A program made the position numbers and the translations under genes. The notes beneath the pieces were generated by a model. That model was not told the origin of the DNA. It did no database searches and was given only the letters and a program-made list of their open reading frames with translations. A stretch of DNA of 51,908 nt, taken from contig JAFEBS010000046.1 in the NCBI GenBank assembly GCA_018242525.1, positions 17,318-69,225 of the forward strand, written 5' to 3'. Below are positions 1-9,349 of the stretch, one piece after another. The stretch's first letter is position 1; each line of letters starts with the position of its first letter. Origin of the DNA: Planctomycetota bacterium (GTDB taxonomy: Bacteria; Planctomycetota; Planctomycetia; Planctomycetales; Planctomycetaceae).

Positions 1-7
1 AGCGCCG

Positions 8-36
8 TGCGGCTCACAAAGTAAATGCCAATGGGC
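8..36 (+). repeat. Dispersed repeat, copy 1 (TGCGGCTCACAAAGT)
   Basis: The 15-base core TGCGGCTCACAAAGT occurs here and again near 33209 and 47374, each time followed after a few bases by a version of GCCATTGGG. All three copies have the same orientation. The rest of the first 108 bases shows no gene that I can support. Confidence 0.7.
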
Positions 37-108
37 GTTGACCCTCAGTTTCCCGTCGTCAATACTGAAGTGTATTCCCGTCCGGAAACCCAATGATTGG
101 GACAACCC

Positions 109-1557
109 ATGCCTTCATCATCTGTCAGTACCGATGGTTGCCGTACCCGATTCGCTGCTGGTGTCGTACACAGAATTGCAATCCTCATTCTTGTCACGCT
201 TTCATGGAAATTGTCGATTCAGCCAGAACAACAAGCCTGTTCCGCAGAGAAATTCCGTGGTGCCAACATCATAGTGATCTTTGCAGATGATCTCGGTTAT
301 GGCGATCTTGGTTGTTATGGATCGCCCACGATTCGAACTCCCCATCTGGATCAGATGGCGCGCGAGGGGTTACGGTTCACCGATTTCTATTCGGCGGCGG
401 AAGTCTGCACGCCGAGCCGGGCAGCCCTGTTGACCGGTCGCTATCCGATCCGTAATGGAATGTGCGGTCCGCGGCGGGTTCTGTTTCCCAATTCGAAGGG
501 AGGATTGCCGACGCGTGAAGTGACCATTGCCGACGCACTGCGGGACCAGGGCTATGCCACCGCTCACATCGGCAAATGGCATCTGGGCATCCATGCCGGT
601 TCACGGCCCCTGGACCAGGGATTTGAGCACAGCTTCGGGTTGCCGTATTCGAACGATATGGATGCTCGCGCCGATTTGCCGAAAGGGTCCACGGGATCGC
701 CCACTCCCCCGGAAGACGGATGGAATGTGCCTCTGTTGCGCGATGGGAAAATCGTCGAACAGCCCACCGATCAAACGACACTCACAAGACGCTACACCGA
801 CGAGGCGGTCAAGTTCATCGCGGAGAAAAAGGATAGGCCGTTCTTTCTGTACTTCGCTCACACCTTCCCGCATGTGCCGCTGTTCGCATCGCCCGCCTTC
901 AAGGGGAAGAGCCGAGCCGGGATCTACGGCGATGCGGTCGAAGAACTCGATGGCAGTGTCGGCCGGGTTTTGGCTGCATTACGTCACGAAGGAATCGCCG
1001 AAAGCACTTTCGTCTTCTTCACCAGTGACAACGGCCCGTGGCTGATTATGGGAAACCAGGGGGGCAGTGCCGGCTTGTTGCGTGATGGCAAGGGGAGCAC
1101 CTGGGAAGGCGGCATGCGTGTCCCGGGGATTGCCTGGTGGCCGGGTCGCATTCAGCCCGGAGTCACGAACGACCGCACCAGCGCGATGGATCTGTTCGCA
1201 ACCGCACTCGCACTCGGCGGTGCTCCGTTTCCCCAAGACACGACGATTGACGGGCGCGACCTGTCACCGCTGCTGCTGCACGGGCAGTCGCTCCCTGATG
1301 TCCCGTTCTTCTATTATCGCGGCGACAAACTCGCCGCATGTCGCATAGGTGACTGGAAGGCTCATTTCTTCACGCAGACCGGTTACGGACAGCCAAAGCC
1401 CGACATCCACGAACCACCACTGCTGTTCCATCTGGGAGTCGATGCTTCCGAAAAGCGGAATGTTGCAGCCGATCATCCTGACGTCATCGCTCGAATTCAG
1501 GCTGCTGTCCAAGCTCATCAGTCCGGCGTGGTTCCAGGTGAGCCGCAGTTGGATTGA
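109..1557 (+). CDS. Secreted arylsulfatase-type sulfatase
   Basis: Type I sulfatase, expected to hydrolyse sulfate esters, probably on sulfated polysaccharide, outside the cytoplasm. The catalytic signature C-T-P-S-R has its cysteine at about residue 100; in this family it is oxidised to formylglycine by a maturase. A metal-binding segment FADDLGYGDLGCYG precedes it, and HTFPHVP and TSDNGPW motifs follow. The length of about 482 residues fits the family. The open frame extends to a TTG at 97, but I chose the ATG at 109. The N-terminus has a hydrophobic stretch (IAILILVTL) followed by a probable cleavage region near QQACSA, although the n-region is unusually long. A second sulfatase starts 53 bases downstream on the same strand, so the two may be co-transcribed. 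The natural substrate cannot be told from the sequence. Confidence 0.9.
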   Translation: MPSSSVSTDGCRTRFAAGVVHRIAILILVTLSWKLSIQPEQQACSAEKFRGANIIVIFADDLGYGDLGCYGSPTIRTPHLDQMAREGLRFTDFYSAAEVCTPSRAALLTGRYPIRNGMCGPRRVLFPNSKGGLPTREVTIADALRDQGYATAHIGKWHLGIHAGSRPLDQGFEHSFGLPYSNDMDARADLPKGSTGSPTPPEDGWNVPLLRDGKIVEQPTDQTTLTRRYTDEAVKFIAEKKDRPFFLYFAHTFPHVPLFASPAFKGKSRAGIYGDAVEELDGSVGRVLAALRHEGIAESTFVFFTSDNGPWLIMGNQGGSAGLLRDGKGSTWEGGMRVPGIAWWPGRIQPGVTNDRTSAMDLFATALALGGAPFPQDTTIDGRDLSPLLLHGQSLPDVPFFYYRGDKLAACRIGDWKAHFFTQTGYGQPKPDIHEPPLLFHLGVDASEKRNVAADHPDVIARIQAAVQAHQSGVVPGEPQLD

Positions 1558-1609
1558 GCCTTCACACCCTGTCAGATCTCGGCTCCGACCTTGATTCGGG
1601 ATTCACACC

Positions 1610-3004
1610 ATGAAAACGTATCTTTGGGCAGCTGCGACCATTTGTGTTCTGGGCAGTGACTGTGGCTTGGCCCGCGCCGCGGACAGGCCGAATGTCCTGT
1701 TCATCGCCATTGACGATTTGAATCACTGGGTCGGGCATCTCGGACGCCATCCGCAGACGAAGACGCCCAATATCGACCGGTTGGCCAGGCAGGGCGTGAC
1801 GTTTACAAATGCCTATTGCACCGCTCCGGCGTGCAATCCATCGCGCGCCTCCCTGATGTCCGGGCAGCGGCCCAGCACGACCGGTTGCTACCTGAATGGC
1901 CAGAACTGGCGGCCCGGAATCAGCGAGGACAAACTGCTGAATTCGCAATTTGCTCGCGCCGGCTATCGCGTTTATGGAGCCGGAAAGATCTATCACGGGG
2001 CGGCGGACCGCGGCGGCGAATGGACGGACTACTTTCCCGGCAAGGGGACAACACGGCCGCATCCCGATGCCAGGGACAGCGGTGTCGGCGGCATCCAGTT
2101 CTACCCGCTGGCGAATACCGACGAAGAGATGCCCGACTACAGTGTCGTCAGCTACGGGCTGGCGAAACTGCAGGAGAAAAGCGACCAGCCCTTTTTTCTG
2201 GCGATCGGGCTGGTCAAGCCGCACATGCCATTCAGCGTGCCCAAAAAATGGTTCGACATGTTCCCGCTCGATTCGATTCAGTTGCCGCCCCATCGTGCCG
2301 ACGATCTGGATGACGTGCCGCCTGCCGGAGTGAAAATGGCCGGCCCCAATGGCGATCACGCACAAATTGTCGCTTCTGGCCGCTGGAAAGAAGCCGTCCA
2401 GGCCTACCTGGCGACAATTGCCTTTTGCGATTCGCAGGTCGGCCGATTGCTCGACGGTCTGGAATCATCGCCGCAGCGCGACAACACCATCGTGTGCTTG
2501 TGGAGCGACCATGGCTGGAGCCTCGGTGAGAAATCGCACTGGCGAAAGTTTGCACTGTGGGAAGAGCCGACGCGAACCGTTTTCGTCTGGAAAGTGCCCG
2601 GGTTGACGCAACCCGGCGGAGTTTGCGGGCGCACCGTCGACTACACCAGCATCTATCCGACGCTCTGCGAACTGACGCATCTGCCTCTGCCAATCCATCT
2701 CGACGGCCGCAGTCTGGTTCCGTTGCTGCACGATCCACAGGCGGCCTGGAACCATCCCGCCATCACAACTCACGGATTCAAGAATCACACGGTCCGGACC
2801 GCTGACTGGCGCTATATCCGCTATGCCAACGGTGACGAGGAACTTTACAACGAACAGGTGGATCCGCTGGAGTACGTCAACCTGGCGACGAATCCGGAAT
2901 ACGCCACGCGCAAAAGTGAATTGGCCAGATGGCTGCCCACCGTTGACGCAGCCGACCTTCCGGGCACGGGCGGCAACCGTGCGAAACGGAAGCCGGCAGA
3001 GTAA
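1610..3004 (+). CDS. Secreted sulfatase, iduronate-2-sulfatase-like
   Basis: Type I sulfatase of the iduronate-2-sulfatase-like subgroup. After a signal peptide ending near ARAA, the protein shows RPNVLFIAIDDLNHWVG with the metal-binding aspartates, then C-N-P-S-R with the formylglycine cysteine at about residue 75. Later motifs include VKPHMPF and WSDHGWSLGEKSHWRK, which are characteristic of the iduronate-sulfatase branch. The C-terminal part (WRYIRYANGDEELYN) carries the usual sulfatase end. Length is 464 residues. It follows the first sulfatase by 53 bases on the same strand. Substrate is inferred only as a sulfated glycan. Confidence 0.92.
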   Translation: MKTYLWAAATICVLGSDCGLARAADRPNVLFIAIDDLNHWVGHLGRHPQTKTPNIDRLARQGVTFTNAYCTAPACNPSRASLMSGQRPSTTGCYLNGQNWRPGISEDKLLNSQFARAGYRVYGAGKIYHGAADRGGEWTDYFPGKGTTRPHPDARDSGVGGIQFYPLANTDEEMPDYSVVSYGLAKLQEKSDQPFFLAIGLVKPHMPFSVPKKWFDMFPLDSIQLPPHRADDLDDVPPAGVKMAGPNGDHAQIVASGRWKEAVQAYLATIAFCDSQVGRLLDGLESSPQRDNTIVCLWSDHGWSLGEKSHWRKFALWEEPTRTVFVWKVPGLTQPGGVCGRTVDYTSIYPTLCELTHLPLPIHLDGRSLVPLLHDPQAAWNHPAITTHGFKNHTVRTADWRYIRYANGDEELYNEQVDPLEYVNLATNPEYATRKSELARWLPTVDAADLPGTGGNRAKRKPAE

Positions 3005-3111
3005 TTCGACGGCTGGATCGGCAGAAATGGCTCTTGACCGGAATGCCGCCCCAAATTACAAGCCGCTTCGTTAACAGGGAAGTTGTTCCTCGCGGAAGGA
3101 GTCCGCCTACC

Positions 3112-4380
3112 ATGCGGCATGCGACGTGGATTGTTCTGGTGGCTGTACTCGCTGGTTGTGGCGGACAAAGTGCCCCTCCACCAGCCGCAACCGCTTCCTA
3201 TCTGACGGCGGAACCGATTCCCCCGGAAATTGCCACCCTGATCGAGCAGGGCGACCTGGACGGAGCACTCGCCAAGGCAGATCAACTGATCAGCCAGAAG
3301 CCTGGTGACGCCATGCTGTATTCCATCCGGTCATCGATCCAGCACCGACGAAGTCGCACCGACCTGGCAATCGCGGACCTGGACAAGGCGATCGAACTGA
3401 ATGGCAAAGACGCCCGACTCTATAACAATCGGGGCTTTGTATTGATGGGGACCCAGCAATTCACGGCGGCCATGTCAGACTTTGACAAGGCGACGGAGTT
3501 GGCTCCCGAGTATTCTAACCCGTACAACAACCGCGGATTGCTGCTGATTGCTCGCGGCCAGTATGCCTCGGCCATCGAACAATTGGACAAGGCTTTGGCA
3601 TTGAACCCGAATTATGTCGACGCCTATAACAATCGTGGATTCGCCGCCTTCCAGTCCGGGAACACCGAACGTGCTCTGGCGGACTTCAATAATGCCATCA
3701 CGATTAACCCCAAGTACGTCAATGCCTTCAATAATCGTGGCTTGCTGCGTGCCCGGGTGGGAGACTTGGACAATGCCATCGTCGACTTCACCGAAGCGAT
3801 GATGCTGGATCCGATGAATCCGAAGTATTACGAACATCGGAGCGAGATTTATCGACGGACGTCCCAGACGAAATCGGCTTTGGCGGACGAGGAAAAGCAT
3901 GATTGGCTGTTACGGCTGCAGGACCTGACCGCGGCAATTCAGGCCAAGCCAACGAACGCCAATTTGCTGGTGGAGCGAGCCCGGCATCACAAGTCGGTGG
4001 ACGGCACCGCCAAGGCGATGGACGATGTTCAGGCGGCCTTGAAACTGGACCCCAAGTCGACAGACGCCTTGTTGCTGCGCGGCCGCCTGCACCTGGTCTG
4101 GAACGATTTCAAAAGTGCACTCAGCGATGCCGACGCGGCAGTCGCCATCGCCCCCAGCCAGGAAGGGTACTCCTTGCGCGGCGACGCCTGCATGGGCCTG
4201 AAAGATTACGACAAGGCGATCGAAAACTACGTTGAATCGCGGCGCATCGACTCGGCGGTCGCAGAAGCGTATTATCGGAAATCGCAGATCCTGCAAGCCT
4301 CGGGGCAGGCCGATGCGGCCTCCAATGTCCTGCAGCAGGCTGTCGCGCTGGATCCTGAAGTCGAAGATCGTCTGCGATAG
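3112..4380 (+). CDS. TPR-repeat lipoprotein
   Basis: Tetratricopeptide-repeat protein with a lipoprotein signal: MRHATWIVLVAVLAGCGG has a lipobox (VLAGC), so the mature protein probably begins with a lipidated cysteine. The body is made of about 34-residue helical repeats with a recurring YNNRG core and AIxDxDKAI/L segments, in two blocks separated near residue 260. The open frame reaches back to a TTG at 3034, but the ATG at 3112 has AAGGAG ten bases upstream and gives the lipoprotein signal, so I use it. About 422 residues. Such proteins are protein-protein interaction scaffolds; no partner can be named. Confidence 0.88.
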   Translation: MRHATWIVLVAVLAGCGGQSAPPPAATASYLTAEPIPPEIATLIEQGDLDGALAKADQLISQKPGDAMLYSIRSSIQHRRSRTDLAIADLDKAIELNGKDARLYNNRGFVLMGTQQFTAAMSDFDKATELAPEYSNPYNNRGLLLIARGQYASAIEQLDKALALNPNYVDAYNNRGFAAFQSGNTERALADFNNAITINPKYVNAFNNRGLLRARVGDLDNAIVDFTEAMMLDPMNPKYYEHRSEIYRRTSQTKSALADEEKHDWLLRLQDLTAAIQAKPTNANLLVERARHHKSVDGTAKAMDDVQAALKLDPKSTDALLLRGRLHLVWNDFKSALSDADAAVAIAPSQEGYSLRGDACMGLKDYDKAIENYVESRRIDSAVAEAYYRKSQILQASGQADAASNVLQQAVALDPEVEDRLR

Positions 4381-4448
4381 CAGCGTCCTTTGTCCACGGG
4401 CTGCTAAATCACATTGCAGTATGTTGGGACGGATCGCGAAAGCTTCAA

Positions 4449-4531
4449 AACATTAGCCCGACGCGCGAGCGAGGGATCAGCAAGCTGGGCAGGCATCGAC
4501 GCATCCCTCGCTCGCGCGTCGGGCTAATGTT
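4449..4531. repeat. Long perfect inverted repeat
   Basis: Two perfectly complementary arms of 29 bases (4449-4477 and 4503-4531) flank a 25-base loop. The arms contain TTAGCCCGACGCGCGAGCG. A related element with three mismatches lies at 25674-25785, so this is a dispersed palindromic family. A solo copy of another repeat motif, CCACGGGCTGCTA, lies just upstream at 4394-4406 and matches the arms of the element at 30048-30151. Confidence 0.85.
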
Positions 4532-4570
4532 CCAGGTTCATGCAACGCCATTTGGACGTTCGCAGCGGGA

Positions 4571-5395
4571 ATGCATTTCATGTCGACGTCGCTACCGACG
4601 AAGATCCAGGGACCGGTCGCCGTGATCGGTGACGTCCATGGCCAGGTGGACAAACTTGCGATCATCCTCGACAAACTGAAAGCACTGCCTGACTACGAAG
4701 ATCGCTGGATCGTTCTGATTGGGGATCTGGTGGATCGCGGCCCCGACCCCAGGGGCGCCGTTGATCTGTTGTGCCAGACGGTTCGTGACCATCAACGCAC
4801 GACGGCGATCGCTGGCAACCACGAATTTGCCATGTGCGCGTCACTCGGCTGGTTTCCCACCCAGGACAGCGCCTTCTGGGGCGATCGATGGGTCGAGTAC
4901 TACAACTCAGAGTCGACGTTCGCATCGTATGGTGCCGAGATCGGCAACCTGATTGACTTGAACGCAAGGGTGTCTGCCGAGCACCGGGATCTGCTCACCA
5001 ACCTGCCGTGGTGCGTCGAACATCCGCAACTGCTGTTTGTGCATGCTGGACTGGATCCGAACAGTCCGTTCTCGGTGCAATTGCAGATCCTGCGCCAAAG
5101 AGACTTCTCGCTGAACCGTCCACAATGGCTGTGCGAACGAGCGTTCGTTGCTGCAGATCCGCCCGCCGACTGCCCGTTTGTGGTTGTTTCCGGGCATGTC
5201 AGAGTGTCTGAAGTGGTGTTGAAGCCGAAACGAATCCTGGTTGACACGACTGGCGGGGATTCCGGTGATTTGAGTTGCGTCTTGATGCCCGAACGGAAGG
5301 TGATTTCGTCCGGACCATCAAATCCGTCAGCCAGGCCCGCGCGAACGTCACCTGATCGGGCTGGTAAGCCGGCGTGGTGGAATCTTTGGGGATGA
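4571..5395 (+). CDS. Calcineurin-type metallophosphoesterase
   Basis: Serine/threonine-phosphatase-like or diadenosine-tetraphosphatase-like metallophosphoesterase. The signature blocks are in order: GDVHGQ (residues 20-25), GDLVDRG (51-57) and GNHE (82-85), then LFVHAGLDP and VVVSGHV carrying metal-ligand histidines. The 274-residue length is close to that of PrpE/ApaH-type enzymes. The N-terminus has no signal peptide, so it is probably cytosolic. The start is at 4571 or the in-frame ATG at 4580. Whether it acts on phosphoproteins or dinucleoside polyphosphates cannot be decided from motifs alone. The last about 40 residues are rich in P, S, R and A and look unstructured. Confidence 0.88.
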   Translation: MHFMSTSLPTKIQGPVAVIGDVHGQVDKLAIILDKLKALPDYEDRWIVLIGDLVDRGPDPRGAVDLLCQTVRDHQRTTAIAGNHEFAMCASLGWFPTQDSAFWGDRWVEYYNSESTFASYGAEIGNLIDLNARVSAEHRDLLTNLPWCVEHPQLLFVHAGLDPNSPFSVQLQILRQRDFSLNRPQWLCERAFVAADPPADCPFVVVSGHVRVSEVVLKPKRILVDTTGGDSGDLSCVLMPERKVISSGPSNPSARPARTSPDRAGKPAWWNLWG

Positions 5396-5425
5396 GCGCG
5401 CGCAGCAAAAAGGCGTTCGAGATCC

Positions 5426-5527
5426 GGGGTCAGGCACTGCGGAATTTCGGAATTGGCTGTACGGAATTGTGACTTGGCCGCTGAATCTGGTGTCAACCAA
5501 TTCCGAATTTCCGCAATGCCAGACCCC
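5426..5527. repeat. Imperfect inverted repeat with GGGGTC...GACCCC ends
   Basis: Arms of about 31 bases (about 5426-5456 and 5497-5527) are complementary with three mismatches. The outer ends read GGGGTC and GACCCC, as in the elements at 16396-16501, 30048-30151 and 30342-30433. It lies between two convergent genes, so it could also form a terminator-like structure. Confidence 0.65.
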
Positions 5528-5540
5528 AACGGTCAGACGA

Positions 5541-6917
5541 TTACAGGATTTCGCGGATGGGCGTGCCTTCGGTCAGGATTGGGACCGGGCGTCCGGAATG
5601 ATCCGGGAATGACAACGTCGAATCAATTCCCATCACGTCATAGACGGTTGCCAGCAGGTCGTGTGGCATCAGTGCCCGTTCGATCGGGAATTCGGCACGG
5701 GCGTTCGTCTGTCCGACGACCGTGCCGCCGCGCAGGCCTCCCCCGGCCATCATGACCGAAATGGCATCGCCCCAATGATCGCGGCCGGGAATGGGGATGC
5801 CCGGCTGGCCCGTGTTAATCTTCGGAGTCCGGCCAAACTCGCCCATGACGATGACTAGCGTTCGATCCAGCAGATTGCGGTCAACCAGGTCGTCCATCAG
5901 CGCCCCGACCGCCCGGTCGACCGCTTCGAACTTGCCACCGTGGCCCACCTTGATATTGGAATGGTCATCCCAGTGGGGCATGTCGACCGTCACAAATGAC
6001 ACGCCCGCTTCGACCAGTCGACGCGCCATCAATGTGTAGCGTCCCCACGGATTACGACCGTATTTGTCCGACAGTCGAGGATCCTCCAGGTCCAGATTGA
6101 ATGCCGACCGCGCCTTGCCTCCCAAGACCATTGACAGGGCGGCCTGCTGGTGGCGATCGATCGTGTCCATCACACCGCGCTGGTCAGCCTGACGTTTGAT
6201 CTGATCCAGCCCCTGCAACAACGATCGGCGATCCTCCGCGCGACCGGTTTCCACCGACTGCAGACTCTCCAGGCACTTGGGCCGACCCACCGGCGTTTTG
6301 TACGAATAATGCAGGTACTTGGTTTCGGTGTCGACATCGAAGGGGTTGTAGGCATTCCCCAGATAAGCCGCCCCCTGGTAACCGGGAAACAAGTACACGC
6401 TTTGTGCGGCCGGAAGGCCCACATAAGCCGGCATTCCCGGTGCATTCGGTCCGTGAACTCTTGAGACGTACGAACCGACGGAAGGGAACTTCTGCGGCAG
6501 ATTCACGCTGGTGGAACCGGCGCGACCCGTCAGCATCCAGTGAGCCCCGGCAAAGTGATCGCCGGTTCCATGATGCAGCGACCGGATAAAGACCATCTTA
6601 TCGGCGTGTTTCGCATGGTGCGGCAGCGTCTCGGAAAGAAAGATTCCCGGCACATTGGTCGCGATCGTGTCGAAGGGACCGCGGTACTCGACCGGGGCGT
6701 CAGGCTTGGGATCGTATGATTCCAACTGACTGGGCCCGCCATCGAGCCAGATCAGAATCACGGACTTGTCATTTCTAGTGGCAGCGCCGTGCGCTTGCAG
6801 ACGCAACAGATCTCCCGCCGACATTCCCGTCAAACCCAGGAATCCGGCCTTTAATGCGGTCCGTCGGGAGACCCCACCACAATTGGCAAACGGTGTCCCG
6901 GTCTGCAGTTCCAGCAT
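5541..6917 (-). CDS. DUF1501 secreted protein (Tat signal)
   Basis: Member of the DUF1501 family, a sulfatase/alkaline-phosphatase-fold group that is strongly expanded in planctomycetes and of unknown activity. The N-terminus carries a twin-arginine signal (SRRTALKAGFLGL), so export by Tat is likely. Diagnostic blocks include ILIWLDGGPSQLESYDPKPD, FIRSLHHGTGDHFAGAH, ARRLVEAGVSFVTVD, VIVMGEFGRTPKIN and GRDHW. The open frame extends to 6995, but the ATG at 6917 has GGGAG about nine bases upstream, giving about 458 residues. Unlike many DUF1501 genes it is not next to a DUF1549/DUF1553 gene here. Confidence 0.9.
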   Translation of the reverse strand: MLELQTGTPFANCGGVSRRTALKAGFLGLTGMSAGDLLRLQAHGAATRNDKSVILIWLDGGPSQLESYDPKPDAPVEYRGPFDTIATNVPGIFLSETLPHHAKHADKMVFIRSLHHGTGDHFAGAHWMLTGRAGSTSVNLPQKFPSVGSYVSRVHGPNAPGMPAYVGLPAAQSVYLFPGYQGAAYLGNAYNPFDVDTETKYLHYSYKTPVGRPKCLESLQSVETGRAEDRRSLLQGLDQIKRQADQRGVMDTIDRHQQAALSMVLGGKARSAFNLDLEDPRLSDKYGRNPWGRYTLMARRLVEAGVSFVTVDMPHWDDHSNIKVGHGGKFEAVDRAVGALMDDLVDRNLLDRTLVIVMGEFGRTPKINTGQPGIPIPGRDHWGDAISVMMAGGGLRGGTVVGQTNARAEFPIERALMPHDLLATVYDVMGIDSTLSFPDHSGRPVPILTEGTPIREIL

Positions 6918-7014
6918 CCTGATTTCTCCCGACTGGCAACCATCGTCTGGCGAATCGCTCCCTAAACAATAGCTTGGAGTCTGTTGATGAGTCAACTCGA
7001 GCGGCCGTTTCGCA

Positions 7015-7052
7015 CAGGGCCATCGCCTTTTTCAAATTGGGGTGCCACGGTC
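7015..7052 (+). repeat. 38-base repeat, copy 1
   Basis: A 38-base segment (starts CAGGGCCATCGCC, ends GTGCCACGGTC) is identical to 45171-45208. Both copies lie upstream of a minus-strand DUF1501 gene (98 and 151 bases from the start codons) in the same orientation. Confidence 0.75.
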
Positions 7053-7083
7053 CTAACTGCGATCATTCCTCTTGAGGAATTCG

Positions 7084-8721
7084 TCAGTAGCGGTAGGTCG
7101 TTTGGAGGTAAAGCTGTGTGCAGGTGGGGCGGGAACCTGCAGCCGTTTGAAAGTAGTCTCCGAAGAAGAACCAGGAATACCCCAGTTGGACGTCAACAGC
7201 CTTGCTGAACGCATAGTAACCGTACAAATCGAGAGCCGTACCGACATTCCGACCCGGCCCGTGCGCGGCACCCGACAACGGCGACCCCGAAACGGTGTAC
7301 AGATTGTCGTTGGCACTGGCCAATTCAAACCAGTGATATGCGGAGACAATCGAGGATTTGGCAGTCGGCTTGGCCTCGGCCTGAAGGGCGTAGTTAAACA
7401 GGTTTTCACCATTCACGTTGTCACTGAGTCCCCAATAGGCGTGTGAGAGGGGGAACAGCGTGTTGAACGTATGGTTGGTGGAACCCTTCGTGCCTGTACC
7501 CGAAGCATAGTAGAACGTGCTCGACACCCGGGGCGTCCAGGGCACCTCTTTCCAGGTATGTCCGCCCACTGCCGTAAAGAATCCCGCCAGCACGGCCGCC
7601 CCCGCCGGGTCCTCACCGAATTGGATCGCTCCTTCCGTGTCAAAGTCCCAGACTCGAGATCCCCCATCGACAGGAAACAACGCCCCATAACGGCCGCCCA
7701 TGGTGTGCCGACGTCCGCCCAGGGGCAGCGATGGGTTGGTGTATGAATTGGTATCCAGGTACAGCCAGTAGGCATCGATCGAAGTGTTCTGGATGCCCGT
7801 GTAGTTCAGATACGCGCCGCTGAAGAACACTTGCGAGTTCGGAGAATCAAAACTGTTGGCGTCGTTTGCCAGCGTCGTATAGCCGGTGGCCGAGTTGACG
7901 GGATTCACGCAGAACAGATCGAACTGATAATCTTTTCCCTTTGCAAAGTAGCGGCCCCCCTGGAAGTTGCGCCGGGTATTGGCCCAGTCCAGCGGGGACA
8001 CCAAGCGTTGCTTGCCGTAAGTCAGTTCCTGGCGACCGTATCGAACGGTCTGCTTGTTTGAGCCGTCATCGTAGAACTGCCAATCGGCGAAGATGTTTTG
8101 AAGATCCCAGCGGTTGACATCGATGGGCTGATTCGGAAGTGCACTGCCACCACTGTCGGCATCAATCCCTTCCACGTAGAACCGGAAGTCGCCCGCGCGA
8201 AGATCGAAGTAATGCCGCCACCGAATCAGGTTGTAATCGGCGGTGTGCCCGGTGGGAATTCCCCCCGGTCGCAGGCGATTCTGCTCATTCATAAACCGAT
8301 CACGGATTTCTCCCCCGGTCGAAAGTGTCAGCGGAATTCCGAACAGTTCCATCGGCATGTCTTTGAGTTCTTCACCCAGCAGATACTCGTGGTTCGGATC
8401 CTTTTTGTACGAGGTGAAGTCGTTGTCAAAGTACATCAGCTTCCACGGACCAACAGGTGGAAGGACCATCGGGCCAGGAAATGTGGGTGGCGCTGCCGGA
8501 GGTGTCATCGGGACCATCTGATACGGCGCAGTTGTCGCCGTGGCATCAGTCAGTGAAGCCCCCGGCTCAAGATTTGTACTGAGAGACTGAGGTGCAGGAA
8601 GACCGGAATCCGCAGAGGAGGGGGATTGGACTTCCTGGGCATTCGATCGACCGACCGCCGCCGTAATCAGACTCAGGCCAAATACAAACGCAACCAGGTG
8701 TCGACGCAAAAGGCAGTTCAT
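7084..8721 (-). CDS. Alginate-export-type outer-membrane porin
   Basis: Predicted beta-barrel outer-membrane protein resembling the alginate export/porin family. A signal peptide (FVFGLSLITAAVGRSNA) is followed by a proline-rich linker of about 80 residues. The barrel then begins with GGEIRDRFMNEQNRLRPGG and RWRHYFDLRAGDFRFYVEG, and shows a conserved RYGRQELTYGKQRLVSPLDW segment. The chain ends in an aromatic strand (YLQTTYRY), typical of BAM substrates. The frame reaches back to 8790, but the ATG at 8721 has AAAGGTG upstream and places the signal peptide at the N-terminus, giving about 545 residues. The transported solute is unknown. Confidence 0.75.
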   Translation of the reverse strand: MNCLLRRHLVAFVFGLSLITAAVGRSNAQEVQSPSSADSGLPAPQSLSTNLEPGASLTDATATTAPYQMVPMTPPAAPPTFPGPMVLPPVGPWKLMYFDNDFTSYKKDPNHEYLLGEELKDMPMELFGIPLTLSTGGEIRDRFMNEQNRLRPGGIPTGHTADYNLIRWRHYFDLRAGDFRFYVEGIDADSGGSALPNQPIDVNRWDLQNIFADWQFYDDGSNKQTVRYGRQELTYGKQRLVSPLDWANTRRNFQGGRYFAKGKDYQFDLFCVNPVNSATGYTTLANDANSFDSPNSQVFFSGAYLNYTGIQNTSIDAYWLYLDTNSYTNPSLPLGGRRHTMGGRYGALFPVDGGSRVWDFDTEGAIQFGEDPAGAAVLAGFFTAVGGHTWKEVPWTPRVSSTFYYASGTGTKGSTNHTFNTLFPLSHAYWGLSDNVNGENLFNYALQAEAKPTAKSSIVSAYHWFELASANDNLYTVSGSPLSGAAHGPGRNVGTALDLYGYYAFSKAVDVQLGYSWFFFGDYFQTAAGSRPTCTQLYLQTTYRY

Positions 8722-9091
8722 CCGTGTCACCTTTCCCGGACTTCGATTGCAGCTGAAGAGCGCAAGCCAATGACCGGCGACGGTATTCAATTCAAAGACG
8801 GAAAGATCCTATGCGGGAGATCGTCCGGGACGTCGCCTCGGGCCGGCTTCACATACCCGAAAAACACGCTGCGGTTTTCAACCGAATACATTCTGCGCAC
8901 GGTTGTAACGATTGGGTAACTGTTTCCGGCGTTCTGTATGCGCTCATGGAAAAGTCTCGCGGAGACGGTGACAATCGCTTCGCCACCTTCACATCTCGGA
9001 CCACGCTCCATCCTCTGTTGGGCATCAATTCCGGAACCCGGGGCGTTCTGTACGTGCGGCTGACTCGCGATTGGCAAACACAACACGAAGT
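8722..9091. other. Intergenic stretch, no supported gene
   Basis: About 370 bases between the porin gene and a small minus-strand gene. Open frames exist on both strands (for example 8811-9287 plus and 8787-9095 minus), but none has a recognisable domain together with a good ATG and ribosome site. It probably contains the promoter of the porin gene. Confidence 0.5.
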
Positions 9092-9283
9092 TCAATCGGC
9101 AGATGGCGGCTTTTCCAGCCTCGTTTCCTCCGCATCGTCATTTTCAACTGGTCGAGGTTTATCATTGATCTGCCGGGCCTTGACCCGTCGGAAAGCTTCA
9201 ACACTTCCAAAAATGACGAGAGCTACGAGCATTTTCATGACGCTGCCATTGGGATCGAGAAACGGCGGTATCCGGATTTCCAT
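9092..9283 (-). CDS. Small single-span membrane protein, unknown
   Basis: Unrecognised 63-residue protein. One hydrophobic segment (MKMLVALVIFGSVEAF, about residues 16-31) is followed by a basic patch (RRVKAR) and a charged acidic tail, so a membrane anchor with a cytoplasmic tail is plausible. The ATG at 9283 has AGGAA about nine bases upstream. It lies in a run of minus-strand genes between the hydrolase-like gene and the porin gene. No function can be given. Confidence 0.5.
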   Translation of the reverse strand: MEIRIPPFLDPNGSVMKMLVALVIFGSVEAFRRVKARQINDKPRPVENDDAEETRLEKPPSAD

Positions 9284-9349
9284 TTGAGTGGTTCCTATCC
9301 GTTCATTGACATTGAGTTTGAAAGGTTGCTGCGAGCCGGATTGTCAGCT

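Noticed and set aside
8787..9095. 102-codon minus-strand frame
   Set aside because: Begins at TTG and shows no family pattern; a stop overlap with the neighbour could be chance.
8811..9287. 158-codon plus-strand frame in the gap after the porin gene
   Set aside because: No recognisable domain and it runs antisense over the more plausible small minus-strand gene at 9092-9283.
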